Of a stretch of DNA of 64,000 nucleotides, positions 27,224-35,005 are shown piece by piece; the first letter of the stretch is position 1, and every line of letters begins with the position of its first letter. A program made the translations under genes and the position numbers. The stretch covers positions 186,001 through 250,000 of the forward strand of contig NZ_BMJP01000001.1 of the NCBI RefSeq assembly GCF_014643515.1, given 5' to 3'. The notes below the pieces were generated by a model. It did no database searches and was not told the DNA's origin. It worked only from the letters and a program-made list of their open reading frames with translations. Source of the DNA: Sphingomonas prati. Lineage in GTDB: Bacteria; Pseudomonadota; Alphaproteobacteria; Sphingomonadales; Sphingomonadaceae.

Positions 27224-28752
27224 CCGATCCCTATTATATCACCACCGCGATCAGCTACCCCAACGGCCGTCCGCACATCGGCCACGCCTATGAAGCGATC
27301 GTCACCGATGCCATCGCGCGCTACAACCGGCTTGCCGGGCGCGACGTGTATTTCCAGACCGGCACCGACGAACATGGCCTGAAAATGGACCAGGCAGCGC
27401 GCGCCCGCGGGATCGACGCACGCACGCTGGCGGACGAAATGTCGGGCTATTTCCGTGAGATGGCGGACACGTTTAACATCTCCTATGATCGGTTCATCCG
27501 CACGACGGAGGCCGCCCACCACCATGCCAGCCAGACGCTGTGGCAGGCCATGGCCGACGCCGGCGACATCTACGCCGACCGCTACGAAGGCTGGTACTCG
27601 GTCCGCGACGAGGCGTTCTACGACGAGAAGGAACTGGTCGACGATCCCAACGGCGGCGGTCGCCTGTCGCCGGAGGGATCGCCCGTCGCGTGGACCGCGG
27701 AGGAGGGGTGGTTCTTCCGCCTGTCCGCGTTCCAGGACCGGCTGCTCGCGCATTTCGAAGCCAACCCGGACTTCATTCAGCCGGAGAGCCGCCGCAACGA
27801 GGTAATCGCCTTCGTCCGCGGCGGGCTGCGCGACCTGTCCATTTCACGCTCCAATTTCGACTGGGGCGTGCCGGTGCCGGGCAGCGCGGACCAGGTCATG
27901 TATGTCTGGGTCGACGCACTGACCAACTACCTGACCGGCGCGGGCTATCCCGACGATCAGGAGCGGATGGCGCGCTGGTGGCCCGCCGACTTGCATGTGA
28001 TCGGTAAGGACATCGTCCGGTTCCACGCGGTCTACTGGCCCGCCTTCCTGATGTCCGCGAACCTGCCGCTGCCCGCCAAGATCTTCGGCCACGGCCACGT
28101 CCTCGACCGCGGCGTCAAGATGTCGAAGTCGCTCGGCAACGTCGTCGATCCGCAGGAACTGGCGCAGCGCTACGGCGTCGATCCGGTACGCTACTTCCTG
28201 CTCCGCGAAGTCAGCTTCGGCCAGGACGGCAGCTATGCCGCCGACGCGATCGTGACGCGCTCGAACGCCGATCTCGCCAACGGGCTCGGCAATCTTGCGC
28301 AGCGCTGCCTCTCGATCATCGCCAAGAATTGCAATGCCTTGGTCCCGGAACCTGCCGCCGGTTCGGAGGATCCCGACTTGGCCGGACAGGCCACGCGCGC
28401 CGCGGTCGACGCGGCGATGGCGCAACTCTCGCCCAACCGCGCGCTCGAGGCGATATGGGAAGCGGTCGGCGACGCGAACCGCTACTTCGCCGACAACGCG
28501 CCGTGGAGCCTGCGCAAGACCGACCCGGCCGCTGCCGACACGATCCTCTACTACACGGCCGAGGCCGTCCGCCGCCTTGCCATCCTCGTCCGCTGGGCAG
28601 TGCCGGCCAGCGCGGATCGCCTGCTCGACCTGCTCGCCCAACCCGCGGAGGCTCGAGATTTCGCCGCGCTCGGCACCGCGATCGCCCCCGGCACGCCGCT
28701 GCCGCCGCCCGTGGGCGTGTTTCCCCGGCTGGAGGACGAAAAGGCAGGGTGA
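27220..28752 (+). CDS. metG: Methionyl-tRNA synthetase
   Basis: A 510-residue class I synthetase. The HIGH motif is in [15 protein letters not shown] and KMSKS in [15 protein letters not shown]. The connective peptide ([18 protein letters not shown] to [14 protein letters not shown]) has no zinc-knuckle cysteines, as in the shorter MetG type of Alphaproteobacteria. The C-terminal EMAP-like tRNA-binding domain of E. coli MetG is absent. It overlaps holB by four bases and precedes tatD by 31 bp. Confidence 0.97.
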   Translation: MTDPYYITTAISYPNGRPHIGHAYEAIVTDAIARYNRLAGRDVYFQTGTDEHGLKMDQAARARGIDARTLADEMSGYFREMADTFNISYDRFIRTTEAAHHHASQTLWQAMADAGDIYADRYEGWYSVRDEAFYDEKELVDDPNGGGRLSPEGSPVAWTAEEGWFFRLSAFQDRLLAHFEANPDFIQPESRRNEVIAFVRGGLRDLSISRSNFDWGVPVPGSADQVMYVWVDALTNYLTGAGYPDDQERMARWWPADLHVIGKDIVRFHAVYWPAFLMSANLPLPAKIFGHGHVLDRGVKMSKSLGNVVDPQELAQRYGVDPVRYFLLREVSFGQDGSYAADAIVTRSNADLANGLGNLAQRCLSIIAKNCNALVPEPAAGSEDPDLAGQATRAAVDAAMAQLSPNRALEAIWEAVGDANRYFADNAPWSLRKTDPAAADTILYYTAEAVRRLAILVRWAVPASADRLLDLLAQPAEARDFAALGTAIAPGTPLPPPVGVFPRLEDEKAG

Positions 28753-28783
28753 CGCGCCGCGGGGCAGTCCCTATCTGCAGGGC

Positions 28784-29560
28784 ATGTTTGCCGATAGCCA
28801 CTGCCACCTGAACTATCCTGGCCTCGTCGAGGACCAGCGCGCGGTGATCGACCGGGCGCAGGCCCGCGGCGTCACCGCGATGCTCAACATCGCCACGCGT
28901 GAAAGCGACTGGGACGCGATCATCGCCACCGCGGACTGCGAACCGGGCGTCTGGGCCACGGTGGGCATCCACCCGCACGAAGCGGACGCGCATCCCGACG
29001 TCGGCACCGCGCGGCTGATCGAAGCCGCCACGCACCCGCGCGTGGTCGGGATCGGCGAAACCGGGCTCGACTATCATTACGACCATAGCGACCGCGACCA
29101 GCAGCGCCGCAGTTTCCGCGCGCACATTGCCGCATCGCGCGACACCGGCCTGCCGATCATCGTCCACACCCGCGATGCGGAGGACGATACCGCCGAAATC
29201 ATGGCGGACGAGATGGGGAAGGGGGCCTATCCCGGCGTCATCCACTGCTTCACCGCGTCCGCAGAGTTCGCCACCAAGGCCTTGGCGTTAGGCCTTTATA
29301 TCTCAATCTCGGGCATCGTGACGTTCAAGAACGCTAGGGACCTTCAGGCGATCGCCACGACATTGCCAGCGGACCGGCTTCTGATCGAAACCGATGCGCC
29401 GTTCCTTGCACCGGTCCCACACCGCGGCCGCCCCGGCGAACCGGCGTTCGTCGCCGACACGGCCGCTTTCTTGGCACGCCTGCGCGGCGTGCCTGTCGAA
29501 GAGCTGGCGGCACAAACCCGCGCCAACTTCTTCACCTTGTTCGACAAGGCCGCCGCGTGA
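28784..29560 (+). CDS. TatD family metal-dependent hydrolase
   Basis: A 258-residue TIM-barrel hydrolase with the metal motif DSHCHLN at the start, GIHPHEADAH, GETGLDYHY, IVHTRDA and the ETDAPFLAP signature near the end. TatD-like proteins are 3'-5' nucleases or deacylases such as D-Tyr-tRNA deacylase-like; the substrate is open. The ATG at 28784 starts the protein exactly at the barrel, while the longer frame upstream lies in metG. The metG-tatD-MBL order is common in bacteria. Confidence 0.93.
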   Translation: MFADSHCHLNYPGLVEDQRAVIDRAQARGVTAMLNIATRESDWDAIIATADCEPGVWATVGIHPHEADAHPDVGTARLIEAATHPRVVGIGETGLDYHYDHSDRDQQRRSFRAHIAASRDTGLPIIVHTRDAEDDTAEIMADEMGKGAYPGVIHCFTASAEFATKALALGLYISISGIVTFKNARDLQAIATTLPADRLLIETDAPFLAPVPHRGRPGEPAFVADTAAFLARLRGVPVEELAAQTRANFFTLFDKAAA

Positions 29561-30324
29561 AGCTGACGATCCTCGGTTGCGGCACGTCGTCCGGTGTCCC
29601 ACGGATCGGCAACGACTGGGGCGCATGCGACCCGGCCGAGCCGCGGAACCGCCGCACGCGGGCCGCGATCCTGATCGAAAGCGCCACGACCCGCATCTTG
29701 ATAGATTCCGGCCCCGACATGCGCGAGCAGCTGCTCCGCGCGGACGTCGGCACGTTCGATGCGATCATCTGGACCCACGACCACGCCGACCACACCCACG
29801 GGATCGACGACCTGCGACAGGTCTTTCACAACCGCCGCTCGCGAATCCCGGCCTATGCGCGGCCCGCCACGATGGCATCGCTCACCACGCGGTTCGGCTA
29901 TGCATTCGACGGCAAATCCGGGTATCCGGCCACGCTCGCCGGCCAGGAACTGCGCGACCGAACCGTCATCGGCGACATCGTGATCGATGCGGTGGACCAG
30001 CCCCACGGACGCACCCAAAGCGCTGGTCTGCGCTTCTCGCAACCCGGCAGTACAATCGGATATGCCACCGATTTCAGTGACATGACGGACGATATGGCCA
30101 CGCTGTATCGGGGCCTCGACCTCTGGGTCGTCGATGCGCTGCGCCGTGCGCCGCATCCGAGCCACCCGACGCTCGATCAGACGCTCGGCTGGATCGCCGC
30201 GTGCCGACCGGGGGAGGCGATCCTGACCCATATGGACCAGTCGATGGACTATGCCGACCTGATCGCGACGCTGCCGGCTGGTGTTGTGCCCGGACATGAT
30301 AGCCTCACGAGACAGATCGTATGA
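29557..30324 (+). CDS. MBL-fold metallo-hydrolase (PhnP-like)
   Basis: A 255-residue metallo-beta-lactamase-fold protein. The metal-binding HDHADHTHG motif is at about residues 73-81, with the leading LGCGTSSGVPRIGNDWGACDP segment typical of PhnP-like phosphodiesterases, and a later THMDQSMDY histidine. It starts with GTG at 29557, overlapping tatD, and ends in an ATGA overlap with the next gene. PhnP cleaves cyclic phosphate esters, but no phosphonate genes are near, so the substrate is unknown. Confidence 0.9.
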   Translation: MKLTILGCGTSSGVPRIGNDWGACDPAEPRNRRTRAAILIESATTRILIDSGPDMREQLLRADVGTFDAIIWTHDHADHTHGIDDLRQVFHNRRSRIPAYARPATMASLTTRFGYAFDGKSGYPATLAGQELRDRTVIGDIVIDAVDQPHGRTQSAGLRFSQPGSTIGYATDFSDMTDDMATLYRGLDLWVVDALRRAPHPSHPTLDQTLGWIAACRPGEAILTHMDQSMDYADLIATLPAGVVPGHDSLTRQIV

Positions 30325-30926
30325 CGGCCGACGACGGCGTGCAGGCGGGCTATCTCGCGCTGATCCTGGTGTTCGTTCTGCTGTCGCTTGCGGCACGGCG
30401 GCTGCCGCTGGGGAGGGTGATCGGCTATCTGCTGTCCTGGGCGGCGATCATCGCCGGGGCCTATCTGCTGTTCGTCAACCGCGATGCGTTCCGCCCGATG
30501 TTCGACCGGGTCACGACCGACCTGCGACCGGCGACACCACAGATCGTCGGCAAGACTGTGCGGATCGCGATGTCGCCCGACGGGCATTTTTGGGTCGATG
30601 CCACGATTGGCGGCGACAAGGTCCGCTTCCTCGTCGACAGCGGCGCGACCATGACCGCCATCTCGGCGGAGACGGTGGCCAAGGCCGGGATTAAGACCGA
30701 CGATCGCCGGCCGATGATCCTGCGCACCGCCAACGGCGACATCCGCGCGGACCGGCTGACGATCCCGCTGCTGACGGTTGGGTCGATCCGCGTCGAGGAT
30801 CTGGGCGCAGTGACGTCGTCGGGGTTCGGGGGCATCAACGTGCTCGGCATGAACTTCCTGTCCGGGCTGCAACGCTGGGGCGTCGAGGATCGCACGCTGA
30901 TCCTCACTCCGAAGGCGTTGATTTAA
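30321..30926 (+). CDS. Membrane-anchored retropepsin-like aspartic protease (TIGR02281 type)
   Basis: A 201-residue protein with two hydrophobic segments at about 10-25 and 35-55, then a single pepsin-like lobe with the catalytic FLVDSGATMTAIS motif near residue 112. Family members are presumed to act as homodimers because each chain brings one aspartate. The role is unknown. It overlaps the MBL gene by four bases and closes the mltB-to-protease run of overlapping genes. Confidence 0.88.
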   Translation: MTADDGVQAGYLALILVFVLLSLAARRLPLGRVIGYLLSWAAIIAGAYLLFVNRDAFRPMFDRVTTDLRPATPQIVGKTVRIAMSPDGHFWVDATIGGDKVRFLVDSGATMTAISAETVAKAGIKTDDRRPMILRTANGDIRADRLTIPLLTVGSIRVEDLGAVTSSGFGGINVLGMNFLSGLQRWGVEDRTLILTPKALI

Positions 30927-30927
30927 C

Positions 30928-30941
30928 ATAATATATATTAT
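30928..30941. repeat. AT-only 14-bp perfect palindrome upstream of mazG
   Basis: The sequence ataatatatattat is its own reverse complement. It is the most AT-rich stretch I noticed in this GC-rich window and lies in the 32-bp gap before mazG. It could provide a -10 element or a protein-binding site; neither can be shown by eye. Confidence 0.4.
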
Positions 30942-30958
30942 CAGACTTAAGGTGATGG

Positions 30959-31705
30959 ATGAACCTGTTCGATAAACTCGTCCAAGTCATGGCCACCCTG
31001 CGTGGTCCAAACGGTTGTGACTGGGACCGTGCGCAGGATTTCGCGTCGATCGCGCCGTACACAATCGAGGAAGCCTATGAGGTCGCCGATGCCATCGCGC
31101 ATGACGACATGGCCGCGCTCCGCGACGAACTCGGTGACCTGCAGCTTCAGGTCGTGTTCCATGCGGCCATTGCGGCCGACCGCGGCGCGTTCACGATCGA
31201 CGACGTGCTCGCCGGCATCGTCGACAAGATGGAACGCCGCCACCCGCACATCTTCGGCGACGGCCCGCGCCTTGACTGGGAAACGCTCAAGGCTGGTGAA
31301 CGCGACGACGCACAGGTGACCGGCGCACTGGCTGGCGTCGCGCTCGGCATGCCCGCCCTGCTCCGCGCCGCCAAGCTTCAGAAACGCGCCGCCCGCGTCG
31401 GGTTCGACTGGCCCGATGCGGTCGGCCCACGCGCCAAGATCGACGAGGAACTGGCCGAGGTCGAACAGGCGACCGATCCCGACCATCGTGCCGGGGAAGT
31501 CGGCGACCTGCTCTTCGCCATGGTTAACTGGGCTCGTCACCTCGGCGTCGACCCCGAGGCCGCCCTCCGTACCGCGAACGGCAAGTTCGAACGGCGCTTC
31601 GCGGCGATGGAGGCGCTCGACGCGGGTTTCGCGGAGCGCAACCTGGACGAGCAGGAAGCCTTATGGATTCAGGTCAAACGTGCCGAGCTGCCCGTTCAGA
31701 CCTGA
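30959..31705 (+). CDS. mazG: Nucleoside triphosphate pyrophosphohydrolase MazG
   Basis: A 248-residue enzyme that hydrolyses NTPs and dNTPs to monophosphates, often cleaning damaged nucleotides. The metal-binding EExxE and ExxD pairs appear in IEEAYEVADAI and RDELGDLQLQVVFHA, and a second MazG repeat occurs around IDEELAEVEQAT and GEVGDLLFAMVNWARHL. The ATG at 30959 has AAGG six nt upstream. The 3' end overlaps hflX (opposite strand) by 10 bp. Confidence 0.95.
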   Translation: MNLFDKLVQVMATLRGPNGCDWDRAQDFASIAPYTIEEAYEVADAIAHDDMAALRDELGDLQLQVVFHAAIAADRGAFTIDDVLAGIVDKMERRHPHIFGDGPRLDWETLKAGERDDAQVTGALAGVALGMPALLRAAKLQKRAARVGFDWPDAVGPRAKIDEELAEVEQATDPDHRAGEVGDLLFAMVNWARHLGVDPEAALRTANGKFERRFAAMEALDAGFAERNLDEQEALWIQVKRAELPVQT

Positions 31706-32994
31706 CGCCGCGCCTGGAACCGGTCCCACTCGGTCTCCGTCATCCGCACATCGACCAGCATCCGGTCACCCTCCGGATCGCTCGACACCACGTCGCCATG
31801 TGCGTGAAGCCAGGCCAAATCCGCTCCGTCGCCCGCATCCAGATCGAGATGCCGCAACCGCGCGCCCTGCGTCAGCCGCGCGGACACCGCATCGCGCAAC
31901 GCCGCGACGCCATCCCCGGTCAGCGCCGACACGACCGCGACATCGTCGCGCAACGCCGCCTCGTTCGCCGCCGCGTCCACCAGCGAAGGTTCGAGCAGAT
32001 CGATCTTGTTCCAGACCTCGAAGATCGGAGCCCCCTCCTCCCCGCTGATCCCGATCTCGCCCAGGACAGTCAGCACATCGGCGGCCTGCGCCTCGCTGTC
32101 CGGATGCGACATGTCACGGACGTGCAGGATCAGATCGGCCGCCACGACCTCCTCCAGCGTCGCGCGGAATGCCGCGACCAACTGCGTCGGCAGGTCCGAG
32201 ACGAACCCCACCGTGTCGGACAGGATCGCCTTGTCGATGCCCGGCAACCCGATCTGCCGCATCGTCGGGTCGAGCGTCGCGAACAGCAGATCCTCCGCCA
32301 TCACGGCGGCACCCGTCATGCGGTTGAACAGCGTCGACTTGCCGGCATTGGTGTAGCCGACGAGCGCGATCGTCGGCCACGGCGCCTTCTGGCGACGCGA
32401 GCGGTGCAGCGTTCGCGTCCGCGCGACCTGCTCCAGTTCGCGCTTCAGCTTGGCGATCCGGTCGCGGATCAACCGGCGATCCGCCTCGATCTGCGTCTCG
32501 CCGGGGCCGCCGAGGAAGCCGAAGCCGCCGCGCTGCCGTTCGAGATGGGTCCAGCTCCGCACCAGACGCCCGGCCTGGTAGTCAAGATGGGCCAGTTCGA
32601 CCTGCAACCGGCCCTCGGCGGTCGCGGCACGCTCGCCGAAGATTTCCAGGATCAGTCCCGTCCGGTCGATGACCTTCGCGGACAGCCCCTTTTCGAGGTT
32701 ACGCTGCTGGATCGGCGACAGCGCCGCGTCGACGATGACCAGCTCGGCCTCCGCCATCCGCGCCGCGGTCGCCAGATTCTCGACCTGCCCCGACCCGAAC
32801 AACGTCGCCGCCTTGGGCTCGCGCAACTTCACCGCGATCCGGTCGACCACTTCGATCCCGATCGCCGCCGCCAGCCCCGCGGCCTCGGCCAGCCGCGCCT
32901 CGGTCGTGCGCGCATTCTCACCGCGTTCGGGCAGGGCGACGATCGCCCTCGCCCCACGCGTTACGCCGTCCGCATCACGATCGAAGCCGCTCAA
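31696..32994 (-). CDS. hflX: GTPase HflX
   Basis: A 432-residue ribosome-associated GTPase that can split stalled or heat-damaged ribosomes. The N-terminal HflX domain shows the [16 protein letters not shown] region and [19 protein letters not shown]. The G domain has the P-loop GYTNAGKST, the switch [16 protein letters not shown] (G3) and NKIDL (G4). The start is a TTG at 32994 overlapping the hfq stop as TTGA, with GGAGG seven nt upstream in the end of hfq. This is the last gene of the dusB-ntrBCYX-hfq-hflX operon. Confidence 0.95.
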   Translation of the reverse strand: MSGFDRDADGVTRGARAIVALPERGENARTTEARLAEAAGLAAAIGIEVVDRIAVKLREPKAATLFGSGQVENLATAARMAEAELVIVDAALSPIQQRNLEKGLSAKVIDRTGLILEIFGERAATAEGRLQVELAHLDYQAGRLVRSWTHLERQRGGFGFLGGPGETQIEADRRLIRDRIAKLKRELEQVARTRTLHRSRRQKAPWPTIALVGYTNAGKSTLFNRMTGAAVMAEDLLFATLDPTMRQIGLPGIDKAILSDTVGFVSDLPTQLVAAFRATLEEVVAADLILHVRDMSHPDSEAQAADVLTVLGEIGISGEEGAPIFEVWNKIDLLEPSLVDAAANEAALRDDVAVVSALTGDGVAALRDAVSARLTQGARLRHLDLDAGDGADLAWLHAHGDVVSSDPEGDRMLVDVRMTETEWDRFQARRQV

Positions 32995-33479
32995 TCCGCA
33001 TCCTCCGCGCTATCGTCCACGCCGCCGAGATAGATCGGGTTCGCCGGCTGCACCGTCGAGATCGCATGCTTGTAGACGAGCTGCGACAGCCCATCGCGCC
33101 GCAACATCATGCAGAACAGGTCGAATGCCGCGATTTCACCCTGCAACATCACCCCGTTGACGAGGAACATCGTCACCGGCTCACGCTGCTTGCGCACCGC
33201 CGACAGGAAAATCTCCTGCAGCAACGTCGCCTTGCGTTCCTCGAACGAAGCCTCGACTTCGCTCAGATCGACCATCTGCGCGGGCATGACGGTTGAGATC
33301 GCATGCTTGTAGATCAGCTGGGACTGCCCGTCGCGCCGCAGCAGCACGGAGAAATTGTCGAACCAGGTGATGATGCCTTGCAGCTTCACACCCTTCACCA
33401 AGAACATCGTCACCGGTGTCTTGGTCTTGCGTAAGGTGTTCAGGAAGATGTCCTGAAGATTGTTGACCTTTTCGGCCAT
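32991..33479 (-). CDS. hfq: RNA chaperone Hfq with two tandem Sm domains
   Basis: A 162-residue protein, twice the usual Hfq length. Domain 1 (residues 8-66) and domain 2 (87-145) each hold the Sm1/Sm2 fold; YKHAIST occurs at 57-63 and again at 136-142, a 79-residue offset. Proximal-face residues are Gln9/Asp10 in the first and Gln88/Glu89 in the second; both keep the Lys of YKH. The linker (67-86) is acidic. The ring would need three chains if each chain replaces two subunits. Sphingomonad double Hfq has been noted before. A weak promoter-like stretch lies near 33600-33573 on the minus strand. Confidence 0.97.
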   Translation of the reverse strand: MAEKVNNLQDIFLNTLRKTKTPVTMFLVKGVKLQGIITWFDNFSVLLRRDGQSQLIYKHAISTVMPAQMVDLSEVEASFEERKATLLQEIFLSAVRKQREPVTMFLVNGVMLQGEIAAFDLFCMMLRRDGLSQLVYKHAISTVQPANPIYLGGVDDSAEDAD

Positions 33480-33604
33480 GGTGCCGGTCTCCGGTCTTGG
33501 CGGGCCGTAAGCCCGCGGGGTGCACCCTGACAGGTGTCGGTACGCCGGGACACCACGTCCCGACGCTTAATATGTAGGGTGGGTGGGCCGAAACGTAAAC
33601 GCCC

Positions 33605-33626
33605 GGGCGGCGATCACTCGCCGCCC
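33605..33626 (-). terminator. Stem-loop at the end of ntrX
   Basis: Nine-bp arms gggcggcga (33605-33613) and tcgccgccc (33618-33626) enclose the loop tcac, which includes the ntrX stop codon. The minus-strand downstream sequence GGGCGTTTACGTTT is only mildly T-rich, so it is a weak terminator or mRNA end structure between ntrX and hfq. Confidence 0.45.
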
Positions 33627-35002
33627 TCCTCCTTCGCCTCGGCGAGACCGAGTGTCTTGAGCTTCCGGTGGAGCGCCGACCGCTCCATCCCGATGAACGT
33701 CGCGGTGCGGGAGATATTGCCGGAAAAGCGCCGGATCTGGACGCGGAGATACTCGCGCTCGAACGTCTCGCGCGCCTCCCGCAGCGGCGTTCCCATGATC
33801 GATTTCGACGCGCTGGTCGGCGCGAACTTCTCTTGGTCGGACATCACCTCCGGCGGCAGCATGTCGACGTCGACCCGCCCGATCCGGTCGCCCGGCGCCA
33901 TGATGATCGTCCGCTCGACGATGTTGCGCAGCTGGCGGACATTGCCCGGCCAGTCATAGGATTGCAGTGCGGCATAGGCCTCGTCCGACACCTTCGGCGT
34001 TGCGACCCGCCGTTCGGAGGCGTAGCGCGCGACGAAATGATCGACCAGCGCCGGAATATCCTCGCGCCGGTCGGTCAGCGACGGCAGGTGAACCGGCACC
34101 ACGTTCAACCGATAATAGAGATCCTCGCGGAACCGCCCGGCGGCGATCTCGGTCGGCAGCGTGCGCGCGGTGGCGGACACGACGCGCACGTCCACCTTCA
34201 CCGTCCGCCGCCCACCGACGCGGGCGAAGCTCTGGTCGGTCAGGACGCGCAGGATCTTGGCCTGCGCGGTCAGCGGCATGTCGGCGATCTCGTCCAGGAA
34301 CAACGTGCCACCGTGCGCCTGCTCGAACAGGCCGGGACGGACGGTGCCGTCCCCGTCCTCCACGCCGAACAGTTCCTCCTCGACCCGCTCCGGCGTCATG
34401 CGCGCGGCCGACACCACGATGAACGGCGCCGAATCGCGCGTGCTCCACATGTGCAGCAGCCGGGCGGCGACCTCCTTGCCGACGCCGGCCCCGCCGGTGA
34501 TCAGCACGCGGCTACCGGTGCTCGCCACGCGCTTCAGCGTCGCGCGCACGGCGTTGATCCCGATCGAGCTGCCGGTCAGCTCTTCTTCCTGCCCGATCTG
34601 CGCGCGCAGCGAGGCGTTCTCGCGCCGCAGCCGATCGGTCTCGGTCGCGCGCGACACGAGCAGCAGCAGCTTGGCCGCCTCGAACGGTTTCTCGATGAAA
34701 TCGGCCGCCCCGCGCCGCACCGCGGACACCGCGGTATCGATATTGCCGTGGCCGGAAATCACCAGCACGGGGAGCGACGGATCGCGCCGCTTGATCTCGT
34801 CGAGCAGGTCCAGCCCGTCGAGCTTCGAATCCTTCAACCACACGTCCAGCAGCACCAGCGACGGGCGGCGTTCGTCCAGCGCGGCCAGGCACGCGTCGCT
34901 ATTGGCGGCGACCCGCGTCTGGTACCCCTCATCCTCCAGCACACCCGCGACGAGTTCGCGGATGTCCTGTTCGTCGTCGACTACCAATACGTCCAACGCC
35001 AT
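33614..35002 (-). CDS. ntrX: Nitrogen-regulation response regulator NtrX
   Basis: A 462-residue NtrC-family regulator: receiver domain (phospho-Asp in LVLLDVWL), AAA+ domain (Walker A GGAGVGKE, Walker B GGTLFLDEIADM) and C-terminal Fis-type helix-turn-helix (ISRTATFIGMERSALHRKL). The loop that should read GAFTGA for sigma-54 contact reads GVEDGDGTVRPGLF, so the motif is lost, as reported for NtrX proteins that act without sigma-54. It is the partner of NtrY and starts three nt after the ntrY stop. NtrX is linked to nitrogen and redox/envelope control in Alphaproteobacteria. Confidence 0.95.
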   Translation of the reverse strand: MALDVLVVDDEQDIRELVAGVLEDEGYQTRVAANSDACLAALDERRPSLVLLDVWLKDSKLDGLDLLDEIKRRDPSLPVLVISGHGNIDTAVSAVRRGAADFIEKPFEAAKLLLLVSRATETDRLRRENASLRAQIGQEEELTGSSIGINAVRATLKRVASTGSRVLITGGAGVGKEVAARLLHMWSTRDSAPFIVVSAARMTPERVEEELFGVEDGDGTVRPGLFEQAHGGTLFLDEIADMPLTAQAKILRVLTDQSFARVGGRRTVKVDVRVVSATARTLPTEIAAGRFREDLYYRLNVVPVHLPSLTDRREDIPALVDHFVARYASERRVATPKVSDEAYAALQSYDWPGNVRQLRNIVERTIIMAPGDRIGRVDVDMLPPEVMSDQEKFAPTSASKSIMGTPLREARETFEREYLRVQIRRFSGNISRTATFIGMERSALHRKLKTLGLAEAKEEGGE

Positions 35003-35005
35003 CGA

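Noticed and set aside
31663-33033. Plus-strand open frame opposite hflX
   Set aside because: Antisense to a full GTPase with all G motifs; composition is Arg/Gln/His rich.
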